A stretch of 11,551 bases of DNA from Bacillota bacterium (lineage in GTDB: Bacteria > Bacillota > Sulfobacillia > Symbiobacteriales > ZC4RG38), in assembly GCA_003242505.1 (NCBI GenBank), contig QGUP01000028.1, positions 1-11,551 on the forward strand, given 5' to 3'. Numbering within the stretch: position 1 is the stretch's first letter; each line of letters begins with the position of its first letter. The notes beneath the pieces were generated by a model. That model saw nothing but the letters and a program-made list of their open reading frames with translations, ran no database searches and was not told the DNA's origin. The position numbers and the translations under genes are program-made. Of this stretch, positions 1 through 6,372 are shown one piece after another.

Positions 1-337
1 CGAACCGGCGCCAGACCTGGGCCAGGCCGGCGACGCTGCCGAGGGAGAGGGCGGCCCCCAGAGCGCCCCAAACCAGGACCTCCGGCCAGGGCTGCCGGAG
101 GCGGAGGGCGGCCAGCAGGTCCTCCCGCCGGAGCCCCCAGGCCAGGGCCGCGCCCAGGAGCACCATCGCCGCGGGGGCCAACAGGCCCCCCAGCACCAGG
201 AACCGCCACCGGGCCGCCGTTCCGGCCGCCGGGGGCCGCACCGGGCCAGGCGGCTCCGGCGCCTCGGACACCGCCTCCCCGCCGGCCTGCTCCTCCCGGC
301 GCTCCTCGCCGGGCTCGCCCAGCCGCTCCTCTGTCAT
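1..337 (-). CDS. Partial membrane protein, N-terminal 112 residues
   Basis: The gene begins at the ATG at 337-335 and runs off the window, so only the first 112 residues are seen. The first ~43 residues are a charged, Pro/Glu/Gly-rich cytoplasmic-looking tail (starts MTEERLGEPGEERREE). A hydrophobic segment follows at about residues 46-68 (FLVLGGLLAPAAMVLLGAA), then a short RREDLLAALRLRQPW stretch and a second hydrophobic segment at about 87-107. The start overlaps the hemL stop as ATGA, so the two are probably translationally coupled in one transcript. The pattern 'TM, LRL.., hydrophobic TM' resembles the beginning of CPBP-type intramembrane proteases, but the catalytic motifs would lie outside the window, so I assign no function. 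Confidence 0.75.
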   Translation of the reverse strand, partial: MTEERLGEPGEERREEQAGGEAVSEAPEPPGPVRPPAAGTAARWRFLVLGGLLAPAAMVLLGAALAWGLRREDLLAALRLRQPWPEVLVWGALGAALSLGSVAGLAQVWRRF

Positions 338-1623
338 AGCTCGGCCAGGGCTGCCTCCGCGGCAGCCACGGTGGCGTCAATCTCCGCCTCCGTGTGGGCC
401 AGGCTCATGAAGCCGGCCTCAAACTGGGAGGGCGCGAGGTACACCCCCCGCCGGAGCATGCCGTGGAAGAACCTGGCGTAGAGCCGGGTGTCCGCGGTGC
501 GGGCGGTGTCGTAGTCCACCACTTCCACCGTGGTGAAGAAGAGCCCCCACAGGGAGCCCAGGCACCGGGCCCGGTAGGGGAGCCCCCGGCGCTCCAGCAC
601 CTCGTTCAGCCCCTGGACCAGCCGCCGGGTCCGGGCCTCCAGGGTGGGGTAGGTGTCCGGCCGCTGCAGCACCCGGAGCTGGGCCAGCCCCGCCGCCATC
701 GCCAGGGGGTTGCCCGAGAGGGTGCCGGCCTGGTAAACCGGCCCGGCGGGGGCGACCAGCTCCATGTACTTCCGCTTGCCGCCGTAAGCCCCCACCGGCA
801 GGCCGCCCCCCAGGACCTTCCCCAGGGTGACCAGGTCCGGGTCGATGCCGAAGCAGGCCGCGGCGCTGCCCCCGGGAAGCCGGAACCCCGTCAGCACCTC
901 GTCGAAGATGAGAAGCGCCCCGTACTGCCGGGTGATCTCCCGCAGCCCCTCGAGGAACCCCGGCCGGGGCAGCACCAGCCCCATGTTCCCCGCCACCGGC
1001 TCGACGATCACCGCGGCGATGGACTCCCCGTGCCGGGCAAAGGCCTCCCGGACCGCCTCCAGGTTGTTGTAGGGCAGGGCGAGGGTGGTCCGGGCCGCGG
1101 CCTCGGGGACGCCGGGGCTGTCCGGCACCCCCAGGTCGATGGACCCCGAGCCGGCGCTCACCAGCATGCTGTCGTGGTGGCCGTGGTAGCAGCCGATGAA
1201 CTTCACCACCAGGGGCCGTCCCGTCGCCGCCCGGGCGACCCGGATGGCGCTCATGGTCGCCTCGGTGCCGGAGTTGACCATCCGCACCATCTCCAGGCCC
1301 GGGTAGAACTGGATGAGCGCCCGGGCCATCTCCAGTTCCAGCTCCGTGGGCGCGCCGAAGCTTGTCCCCCGGGCCGCCGCCTCCTGCACCGCGGCCACCA
1401 CCTCCGGGTGGGCGTGGCCAAGGATCAGGGGCCCCCAGGACAGGCAGTAGTCGATGTACCGGTTGCCGTCCACATCGTACAGGTACGGGCCCTCGCCCCG
1501 GGCGATGAAGGGCGGCGTGCCCCCCACGGCCCGGAAGGCCCGCACCGGGCTGTTGACGCCTCCCGGGATCACTTCCCGGCTGGCGGCGAAGAGGGCCTCA
1601 GACCGGGAAAGCTGCAGTGCCAT
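334..1623 (-). CDS. hemL: Glutamate-1-semialdehyde 2,1-aminomutase
   Basis: This PLP-dependent enzyme converts glutamate-1-semialdehyde to 5-aminolevulinate, the C5-pathway entry to heme, siroheme and cobalamin, in the cytoplasm. The 429-residue length is normal for the family. The start region GGVNSPVRAF (21-30), NSGTEATMSAIR (117-128), YHGHHD (146-151), FDEVLTGFR (240-248) and the PLP-lysine motif TLGK (Lys269) in VTLGKVLGGGLPVGAYGGK are all present. The ATG at 1623-1621 is chosen because GAGGAGG lies 8 bases upstream; the longer open frame would run through the promoter region. It has its own probable promoter behind the prsA terminator, and its stop overlaps the next gene's start. No other heme genes are visible in the window. 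Confidence 0.97.
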   Translation of the reverse strand: MALQLSRSEALFAASREVIPGGVNSPVRAFRAVGGTPPFIARGEGPYLYDVDGNRYIDYCLSWGPLILGHAHPEVVAAVQEAAARGTSFGAPTELELEMARALIQFYPGLEMVRMVNSGTEATMSAIRVARAATGRPLVVKFIGCYHGHHDSMLVSAGSGSIDLGVPDSPGVPEAAARTTLALPYNNLEAVREAFARHGESIAAVIVEPVAGNMGLVLPRPGFLEGLREITRQYGALLIFDEVLTGFRLPGGSAAACFGIDPDLVTLGKVLGGGLPVGAYGGKRKYMELVAPAGPVYQAGTLSGNPLAMAAGLAQLRVLQRPDTYPTLEARTRRLVQGLNEVLERRGLPYRARCLGSLWGLFFTTVEVVDYDTARTADTRLYARFFHGMLRRGVYLAPSQFEAGFMSLAHTEAEIDATVAAAEAALAEL

Positions 1624-1660
1624 CGCACCTGCCTCCTCGCAATTGCTGCCTGTCACTCCC

Positions 1661-1669
1661 ATTCTATCA
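1661..1669 (-). promoter_or_regulatory. Probable extended -10 promoter of hemL
   Basis: On the minus strand the sequence reads TGATAGAAT, which is a TGn extension followed by a good -10 (TAGAAT). It lies about 38 bases upstream of the hemL start and just downstream of the prsA terminator. No convincing -35 box is seen at 16-18 bases, as is common for extended -10 promoters. Confidence 0.45.
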
Positions 1670-1700
1670 CAGCGCCGTCCCCCTGCCGGGCGGGGCAGGG

Positions 1701-1731
1701 AAAAGGCAGGCGACGCCCAACGGCGTCGCCT
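1701..1731 (-). terminator. Rho-independent terminator of prsA
   Basis: There is a perfect 10-bp stem (AGGCGACGCC at 1708-1717 with GGCGTCGCCT at 1722-1731) and a 4-base loop. On the minus strand it is followed by GCCTTTTCC, a short U run. It sits 32 bases past the prsA stop and before the hemL promoter. Confidence 0.7.
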
Positions 1732-1763
1732 CGCCATCGGCACCCAGGTCCCCGACGCCCCGG

Positions 1764-2651
1764 TCAGGTCTCGGCCTCCGCCAGGGTGTTGGTGATCTGG
1801 GCCTTCTCCTTCAGTTCCTCCATCCAGGTGACGGACCGGGCGCTCAGTTCGTCCTCCAGCGCCTGGCTCTCCACCTCGTCCCGGACCTGCTCAAAGGTGG
1901 GGCTGCGCATCAGCACCTGGACCACGTGGTAGCCGTAGGCGCTCTTCACCACCTGGGGGTCGCCCCCCACCGGGGCGGTGAGGACCGCCTCCTCAAACTC
2001 CGGCACCATCTCCCCCCGGCCGAAGAACCCCAGGTCCCCGCCCTTCACGGCGCTGGCGGTGTCCTTGGACTTCTCCTTGGCCAGGGCGGCGAAGTCCGCG
2101 CCGGCCTTGAGCTGTTCGACGATCTGGTTGGCCTCCTCCTCGGTCTCCACCAGGATGTGCCGGGCCCGGAACTCGTAATCCTCCTTGTGCTCCTCGAAGT
2201 ACTGCCGGAGCTTCTCCTCCGTCAGCTCCTGCCGGATCTGGGGCTCGAGGATCTTCTTGATGTAGAGGTTGGTCTCCACCCGCTGCTTCAGGTCCTCAAG
2301 GGTCATGCCGTACTGGCCGAGGACAAACTGAAACTGGGCCTCGCCGCCCATCTGCTCCTTGATCTTGTCGATCTCCGCCTGGACCTCCCCGGCGGTGACG
2401 GTCACCCCGGCCTTGCGGGCCTCCTGCCGCACCAGCCGGTCCTGGATCAGCCGCTCCAGGGTCTGGGGGCCGCCCTGGGCCACCAGGGCGTCGTAGAGTT
2501 CCTGCTTGGTGATCACCTCACCGTTGACCGTGGCCACCGGCGCCCGGGCCATGTCCCGCTGGGAAAGGCTGTAGACCTGCGCCCCCAGGATCCCCGAGAG
2601 GGCGGCAAACCCAAACGTAAGGACGATCCATACGTAACCCGTCTTCTTCAA
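1764..2651 (-). CDS. prsA: PrsA/SurA-type membrane-anchored parvulin peptidyl-prolyl isomerase
   Basis: This is an extracytoplasmic foldase that isomerises X-Pro bonds and assists folding of exported proteins. The 295-residue protein has a short positive N-terminus (MKKTGYVW), one hydrophobic segment at about 7-26, a SurA-N-like helical region with VNGEVITKQELYDALV (42-57), and a parvulin domain at about 162-248 (FRARHILVETEEEA, GADFAALAKEKSKD, KGGDLGFFGRGEMVPEFEEAV, YGYHVVQVL). The start is TTG at 2651-2649, with GAGGAGG 8 bases upstream; a longer frame would need an Arg-rich N-terminus with no ribosome binding site. No lipobox cysteine follows the hydrophobic segment, so it looks like a signal-anchored or cleaved protein rather than the usual PrsA lipoprotein. 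It is transcribed divergently from the HAD gene. Confidence 0.9.
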   Translation of the reverse strand: MKKTGYVWIVLTFGFAALSGILGAQVYSLSQRDMARAPVATVNGEVITKQELYDALVAQGGPQTLERLIQDRLVRQEARKAGVTVTAGEVQAEIDKIKEQMGGEAQFQFVLGQYGMTLEDLKQRVETNLYIKKILEPQIRQELTEEKLRQYFEEHKEDYEFRARHILVETEEEANQIVEQLKAGADFAALAKEKSKDTASAVKGGDLGFFGRGEMVPEFEEAVLTAPVGGDPQVVKSAYGYHVVQVLMRSPTFEQVRDEVESQALEDELSARSVTWMEELKEKAQITNTLAEAET

Positions 2652-2659
2652 TGCAAAGT

Positions 2660-2666
2660 CCTCCTC
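2660..2666 (-). promoter_or_regulatory. Strong Shine-Dalgarno supporting a TTG start for prsA
   Basis: GAGGAGG on the minus strand is separated by 8 bases from the TTG codon at 2651-2649. No ATG lies at a suitable distance, so this site decides the start. Confidence 0.8.
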
Positions 2667-2763
2667 TGTAAGCGCTGACCTGCCTTTACTTCGCTCCCGA
2701 AGCCGAAACTCCTCCGTTGCCCGGTGGCGTTCGGCCTCCGGGGCCCGCTGCCGGGGCGGCACC

Positions 2764-2793
2764 TTGCATCCCCGCTGGAAAACATGGTAGGGT
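2764..2793 (+). promoter_or_regulatory. Probable promoter of the HAD phosphatase gene
   Basis: TTGCAT (2764-2769), an 18-base spacer and TAGGGT (2788-2793), with a TG extension immediately upstream of the -10. The predicted transcript starts about 40 bases before the ATG at 2843. Confidence 0.45.
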
Positions 2794-2842
2794 CAGGTGA
2801 ACAGAAAACCGCCATCGCAACCGACACAGGGAGGAACGGACC

Positions 2843-3670
2843 ATGCCCGCGCGACGTCCCCCCGCCCCGGGGGAACTGGACCGGGACCGGCTGGCCCGGA
2901 TCCGGCTCGTCTTCAGCGACCTGGATGAGACCCTCCTCGGCCCGGACCACCGGGTCGGGGAGCGGAGCCGGGCGGCCATCCGGCGGCTAATGGACCTCGG
3001 GGTCACCTTTGTCGTCTGCACCGGCCGGGCGCCCCAGGCCAGTTGGCCCATCGTCCGGGAACTGGGGGGGCACTTCCTGGTCTGCGCCAACGGTGCGGCG
3101 GTCTTCGACGGGGACCAGCTGCTCGCCGGCCGGACCCTGCCCGCGCCCCTGGTGGCGGAGATGCTCGCGTTCTTTAACGAGCGGGAAGTGCCCGCGTACC
3201 TTGTGACCCCCACCGCCTATTTTGTCACCCGCCGCACCCCGGAAGTCGCGGCGGCGGACGCCGCCCGGGGGTACGCGCCGCCCCTCCTGCCCCCCGGCCA
3301 GGAGGCCCAGCCGGCCTACAAGGTCATGGCCGTCGCCGCGGCCCACCTCTACGACGAGGTCCGGGCCCGGTGGGGGGATCGGTCCCACATCATCTACCAC
3401 CCCGCCTACCTGGAGTTCGCCCCCCTGGGGGTGACCAAGGCCTGGGGCGCCCAGGTCGTCGCCGAGCGGCTGGGGGTCGACCCCCAGGAGGTGGCCGCCA
3501 TCGGCGACGCCCGGAACGACATCGAGCTCATCCAGTGGGCCGGGGTGGGGGTGGCGATGGCCAACGCCGACCCGCTCCTGCTGGAGGTGGCCGATGCCGT
3601 GGCCCGGGACCACGCCCAGGACGGCGCGGCCGACCTCTTCGAGGCGATCCTGGCGGCCCGGGAGGGCTAA
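2843..3670 (+). CDS. Cof-type (class IIB) HAD-family phosphatase
   Basis: This is a cytoplasmic Mg-dependent phosphohydrolase of 275 residues, the usual Cof/YwpJ length. Substrates in this group are typically sugar phosphates or small phosphometabolites; the specific one cannot be read here. Motif I is FSDLDETLL with nucleophile Asp26 and acid Asp28, motif II is VVCTGR (Thr60), motif III is Lys199 in GVTKAWG, and motif IV is IGDARNDIEL (Asp222, Asp226). The alpha/beta cap lies between motifs II and III, as expected for C2B proteins. Motif I has Glu29 where most relatives have Gly (DxDGT). AGGGAGG lies 8 bases before the ATG. The gene is divergent from prsA and followed by a GC hairpin, so it is probably monocistronic. 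Confidence 0.92.
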   Translation: MPARRPPAPGELDRDRLARIRLVFSDLDETLLGPDHRVGERSRAAIRRLMDLGVTFVVCTGRAPQASWPIVRELGGHFLVCANGAAVFDGDQLLAGRTLPAPLVAEMLAFFNEREVPAYLVTPTAYFVTRRTPEVAAADAARGYAPPLLPPGQEAQPAYKVMAVAAAHLYDEVRARWGDRSHIIYHPAYLEFAPLGVTKAWGAQVVAERLGVDPQEVAAIGDARNDIELIQWAGVGVAMANADPLLLEVADAVARDHAQDGAADLFEAILAAREG

Positions 3671-3681
3671 GGCCCCGCCGG

Positions 3682-3705
3682 CCCGGTGCGGGTTTGCGCA
3701 CCGGG
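3682..3705 (+). terminator. Hairpin after the HAD gene, weak terminator
   Basis: A perfect 9-bp inverted repeat (CCCGGTGCG with CGCACCGGG) with a 6-base loop begins 11 bases after the HAD stop. No U tract follows, so termination would be inefficient or factor-dependent. Confidence 0.4.
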
Positions 3706-3762
3706 TCGAACTCTGTTAACCTTAATCCTTGTGGGATTGCCGGAGGACCCAGGGGCCGGCCG

Positions 3763-3801
3763 CCTGCACGGCCAGCAGGGGCCAGCCCCTGTGCAGGGAG
3801 G
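3763..3801 (+). promoter_or_regulatory. Nested hairpins covering the ychF ribosome binding site
   Basis: CCTGCA (3763-3768) pairs with TGCAGG (3792-3797), and between them CAGGGG (3776-3781) pairs with CCCCTG (3786-3791) around a 4-base loop. The outer right arm overlaps the Shine-Dalgarno AGGGAGG (3795-3801), 8 bases before the ychF ATG. If formed, the structure would partly hide the ribosome binding site. Confidence 0.4.
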
Positions 3802-3809
3802 ATCGGAGC

Positions 3810-4913
3810 ATGGGGCTGAGTGTGGGCATCGTCGGGCTGCCAAACGTGGGCAAATCGACCCTCTTCAACGCCATCACCCGGGCCGGGGCTGAAGCGGCCA
3901 ACTACCCCTTCTGCACCATCGACCCCAACGTGGGCGTGGTGCAGGTGCCGGATCCCCGGCTGGACGCCCTGGCCCGGATGTACAACCCCCAGCGGGTGGT
4001 GCCGGCCACCGTCACCTTCGTGGACATCGCCGGCCTGGTCCGGGGGGCCTCGAAGGGCGAGGGGCTGGGGAACAAGTTCCTCCACCACATCCGGGAGGTC
4101 GATGCCATCGCCCACGTAGTCCGGTGCTTTGAGGACCCGGACATCACCCACGTGGAGGGCAGCGTCGACCCCCTCCGGGACATCGCCACCATCAACCTGG
4201 AGCTGATCCTCGCCGACCTGGAGACGGTGGAGCGGCAGCTGGAGAAGTACGCCAAGGCCGCCCGGTCCGGCAACAAGGAGGCCCAGGTGATCGCCGGGGT
4301 GGCGGAGCGGCTGAAGGCCGCCCTGGAGGCGGAAAAGCCCGCCCGCACCGTTCCCCTGGAGAACGAGGAGGAGCAGCGGGCGGTCCACCACATGCACCTG
4401 CTGACCATGAAGCCGGTGATGTACGTCGCCAACGTGGGCGAGGCCGACGTGGCCAACCCCGAGGCCAACCCCCACTACCAGAAGGTGGCACAACTCGCCC
4501 GGGCCGAGGGGGCCGAGGTGGTGCCCATCTGCGCCAAGATCGAGGCGGAACTGGCGGAACTGGAGCCCGAGGAGCGGGCCGAGTTCCTCCGGGAGCTGGG
4601 GCTCACGGAGAGCGGCCTCGACCGGGTGATCCGGACCGGCTACCGGCTCCTGGGGCTGATCACGTTCCTGACCGCCGGCGAGAACGAGGTCCGGGCCTGG
4701 ACCATCCGCAAGGGCACCCGGGCCCCCCAGGCGGCGGGGGAGATCCACTCCGACATGGAGCGGGGCTTCATCCGGGCCGAAGTGGTGAGCTTCGACGACC
4801 TGATGGCCGCCGGCTCCATGGCGGCGGCCCGGGAGAAGGGGCTCGTCCGCCTCGAGGGCAAGGACTACGTGATGCAGGACGGCGACGTGGTCTACTTCCG
4901 GTTCAACGTGTAG
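3810..4913 (+). CDS. ychF: Redox-regulated ribosome-binding ATPase YchF (OLA1 family)
   Basis: This Obg-class P-loop NTPase is known in the family to bind ribosomes and to prefer ATP over GTP. The protein is 367 residues, the normal length. The G1 loop is GLPNVGKST (9-17), switch II is DIAGLVRGAS (72-81), and the G4 position reads NVGE (208-211) in place of NKxD, the substitution associated with ATP preference. A helical insert covers about residues 130-180. The TGS domain lies at about 281-364 (LGLITFLTAGENEVRAWTI, MERGFIRAEVV, DYVMQDGDVVYFRFNV). The ATG at 3810 is chosen from AGGGAGG 8 bases upstream and the family's conserved N-terminus. It stands alone between a weak hairpin and the repeat-rich spacer. 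Confidence 0.97.
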   Translation: MGLSVGIVGLPNVGKSTLFNAITRAGAEAANYPFCTIDPNVGVVQVPDPRLDALARMYNPQRVVPATVTFVDIAGLVRGASKGEGLGNKFLHHIREVDAIAHVVRCFEDPDITHVEGSVDPLRDIATINLELILADLETVERQLEKYAKAARSGNKEAQVIAGVAERLKAALEAEKPARTVPLENEEEQRAVHHMHLLTMKPVMYVANVGEADVANPEANPHYQKVAQLARAEGAEVVPICAKIEAELAELEPEERAEFLRELGLTESGLDRVIRTGYRLLGLITFLTAGENEVRAWTIRKGTRAPQAAGEIHSDMERGFIRAEVVSFDDLMAAGSMAAAREKGLVRLEGKDYVMQDGDVVYFRFNV

Positions 4914-4922
4914 GCGCCAGGC

Positions 4923-5004
4923 CGCACCGTCCGGTCCAACGGCCGGGTGCGCGCCAGAGCGCACCGTCCGGTCCGTCACCCAGGCGCGCCGGAGCGCACC
5001 GTCC
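4923..5004 (+). repeat. Short GC-rich direct repeats downstream of ychF
   Basis: CGCACCGTCCGGTCC occurs exactly at 4923-4937 and 4960-4974. A 21-base unit at 4949-4969 recurs at 4984-5004 with one mismatch (gcgcgccRgagcgcaccgtcc-type). The spacings are 37 and 35 bases. The unit includes its own dyad GGTGCGC-N6-GCGCACC (4946-4965). The function is unknown; it may contribute to the 3' end of the ychF transcript. Confidence 0.7.
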
Positions 5005-5022
5005 CCACGCCGGCGGACGCCA

Positions 5023-5050
5023 GGGCCGCCCGGGCAGTCCCGGGCGGCCC
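5023..5050. terminator. Perfect 12-bp GC hairpin in the ychF/thioesterase spacer
   Basis: GGGCCGCCCGGG (5023-5034) and CCCGGGCGGCCC (5039-5050) are perfect complements around a CAGT loop. This is a very stable hairpin about 110 bases past the ychF stop. No U run follows within 10 bases, so an intrinsic terminator role is plausible but not canonical. Confidence 0.5.
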
Positions 5051-5096
5051 GCTGCGCGCCTGGAATTCCCCCTTCTGCCGGGGCGCTGCCAGTCGG

Positions 5097-5215
5097 GAGA
5101 AGAGTTTTCTGCCAGGGGCAGGACTCTCGTGCCCCCGCGGAGTATGGGGAAGGCAGGCTGAAAGTCCGGGACGGCTTTGACGGCCCTCAACGGAATGGGA
5201 AAGGGTGATGAGCCG
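5097..5215 (+). other. Possible structured leader before the thioesterase gene
   Basis: The rest of the 302-base gap after ychF holds several mutually compatible dyads: CTGCC/GGCAG around 5110-5123, GGACT with AGTCC, and CCCC with GGGG. The tail (5172-5207) resembles a segment of the 5S rRNA gene at the window's right end. No known riboswitch could be identified and no clear promoter was seen. Confidence 0.3.
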
Positions 5216-5683
5216 GTGAGCACGCTGCCCCCCTCCGCCCACTGCCTCATCTGCGGCCAGCACAACCCAGCAGGGATGCAGGTCCGATTTGAACGGGACG
5301 ACCAGGGGGTTCGAGCCCGGCTCCGGCCTCCAGCCCACTTCCAGGGTTTCGCCGGGCTGCTCCACGGCGGCGCCGTCACCGCCCTCCTGGACGATGCCAT
5401 GTGGTGGGCGGTTTACGCCACCCGGGAGGTCATCACCCTGACGGCGGACCTCCAGGTCCGGTTCCGGGCCCCGGTGCCCGTGGGGGCCGACCTGGTGGTC
5501 ACCGCCCGGCTGGTGGCGGAGCGGCCTGGCCGGCTCTACCGGGCGCAGGGGCAGGTCCTGGACGCCTCGGGCCGGCTCCTGGCCGAGGCGGAGGGCAAGT
5601 TCCTGCCCGCGCCGCCGGGGCTGGCGGCCACCCTCCGGGGCCAGCTGGGGGAGTCCGGCGGGGGCTCTGCACCCGAGTCGTGA
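5216..5683 (+). CDS. PaaI-like hotdog-fold thioesterase
   Basis: This is probably a cytoplasmic acyl-CoA thioesterase of the PaaI/YbgC-like hotdog superfamily; the acyl substrate is not predictable. The 155-residue length is typical. It has the family N-terminal CLICGQHNPAGMQVRF (10-25, with a CxxC pair), then the central-helix motif GLLHGGAVTALLDDAMWWA (48-66) with HGG at 50-52 and an Asp at 59/60 in the catalytic position, then strands such as TADLQVRFRAPVPVGADLVV (76-95) and RAQGQVLDASGRLLAEAEGKFL. The start chosen is GTG at 5216, because GGTGAT (5204-5209) is 6 bases upstream. Alternatives are ATG at 5195 and TTG at 5177. A four-codon ATG-AGC-CGG-TGA frame at 5208 overlaps the GTG start. 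No neighbour indicates a pathway. Confidence 0.85.
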   Translation: MSTLPPSAHCLICGQHNPAGMQVRFERDDQGVRARLRPPAHFQGFAGLLHGGAVTALLDDAMWWAVYATREVITLTADLQVRFRAPVPVGADLVVTARLVAERPGRLYRAQGQVLDASGRLLAEAEGKFLPAPPGLAATLRGQLGESGGGSAPES

Positions 5684-5695
5684 GCCACACCTCCC

Positions 5696-5721
5696 CTGTT
5701 CCGCCACATAAGATGGAACAG
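5696..5721. promoter_or_regulatory. Inverted repeat CTGTTCC-N12-GGAACAG
   Basis: This exact 7-bp dyad lies between the thioesterase stop and the start of the proline-rich gene, about 24 bases before the latter. The 26-base length and central AT-rich spacer (CATAAGAT) are operator-like, and it could also form a weak hairpin. No U tract follows. Confidence 0.35.
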
Positions 5722-5744
5722 ACTGGCCGAGGCAGGTGACCTCT

Positions 5745-6206
5745 GTGGAGGAGTGGATGCCTGCTCCCCTGTTTCCGGAGCCCTGGGCCCTGAAGCCTCC
5801 CTGGCACCCGGAGCCGGCCCCGGAGTGGGCCGGCGCTCCCGGCGCCTTCCTGCCGCCGGCCTGGGCACCGCACCAGGCCGGCATCTCCATCCCTGTACCC
5901 ATCGGGGGCTACTCCCGCCAGATGCCCACGGGGGTGTATCCCCCGCCTGGCCCCTTCCACCGCGACCTGGGATACCCGTACCGCCCGCAGCGCATCACCC
6001 TGACGCCGGTCATCCTGCACATCCTTGTGGAGGCCATCCTGGTGGAGGTTGAGGAAGACCCGGAACCGGCTCCGCCTCGCGCCGGCGCCGCGGCCCTGTT
6101 CCACGACCCCGCCAGGGCCCCGGACCGGGACCCGCCCGCTGCCCTGGAGTTCTCCGGGGAGTTCCCCGATCCGGCGCCAGATCCAGCGGCGGAGACCGAC
6201 GCCTGA
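5745..6206 (+). CDS. Unrecognised proline-rich protein
   Basis: I do not recognise this 153-residue protein. Third codon positions are overwhelmingly G or C, as in the neighbouring genes, which supports a real coding region. Residues 6-45 are rich in Pro and Trp (LFPEPWALKPPW, PPAWAPHQAG). Residues 48-80 carry Gly/Tyr/Pro segments (IGGYSRQMPTGVYPPPGP, GYPYRP). Residues 84-104 form one hydrophobic stretch ending in acids (ITLTPVILHILVEAILVEVEE), and the tail is Pro/Ala/Asp-rich and likely disordered. There is no signal peptide or known motif. The start GTG 5745 is preferred from AGGTGA 5 bases upstream; GTG 5736 and ATG 5757 are alternatives. It could be a surface or spore-associated protein, but that is only a guess. 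The last codons lie inside a 25-bp tandem repeat. Confidence 0.6.
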   Translation: MEEWMPAPLFPEPWALKPPWHPEPAPEWAGAPGAFLPPAWAPHQAGISIPVPIGGYSRQMPTGVYPPPGPFHRDLGYPYRPQRITLTPVILHILVEAILVEVEEDPEPAPPRAGAAALFHDPARAPDRDPPAALEFSGEFPDPAPDPAAETDA

Positions 6207-6279
6207 GCCGGCGGCGGAGATCGGTGCTGGAGCCGGCAGCGGAGACCGGTGGTGGAGCCGGCGGCAGGGGCCGACGCCT
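6180..6279 (+). repeat. Four tandem 25-bp imperfect repeats
   Basis: The units begin at 6180, 6205, 6230 and 6255, with core GAKCCRGCRGCRGRGRYCG. A 12-base partial unit (GATCCGGCGCCA) precedes them at 6168. Unit 1 encodes the last residues of the proline-rich protein, and its stop codon straddles the unit 1/unit 2 junction. Because 25 is not a multiple of three, each added unit changes frame. Confidence 0.8.
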
Positions 6280-6372
6280 GCGCCTGCCGCAGCCGACCCC
6301 CGGCCGGGCCCTGCGCCCTCTGCCTGCCTGGGTGCTCTTTTGCCCGCCCAGGATGGGCTGCCGGCCTGACCC
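6280..6372. other. GC-rich spacer between convergent units, no gene seen
   Basis: This stretch separates the tandem repeats from the tRNA terminator. It contains CCTGGG/CCCAGG at about 6329-6354, with a TTTT inside the loop, which might help end the plus-strand transcript. I see no supported coding region. Confidence 0.4.

Noticed and set aside
1624..1743. N-terminal extension of HemL by 40 residues
   Set aside because: The extension is Arg-rich, covers a terminator and promoter, and lacks a ribosome binding site. The ATG at 1623 has GAGGAGG.
394..1932. Long plus-strand open frame antisense to hemL
   Set aside because: It is Pro/His/Gly/Arg-rich low-complexity sequence typical of antisense frames in 70% GC DNA, opposite a well-recognised gene.
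3528..4979. Long minus-strand open frame antisense to HAD and ychF
   Set aside because: It spans two recognised genes and the gap between them on the other strand, has shadow-frame composition (His/Gly/Leu/Val) and no ribosome binding site support.
4923..5004. CRISPR-like array
   Set aside because: There are only three copies, with unequal lengths and overlapping units, very short spacers and no cas genes. It is better described as simple GC-rich repeats.
5140..5200. Possible cobalamin riboswitch (GGGGAA ... GGCTGAAAGTCCGGGACGG)
   Set aside because: The order of these words is reminiscent of the aptamer core, but the conserved GCCACTG-type B12 box is absent and the gene start follows too closely. 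A covariance-model search would decide.
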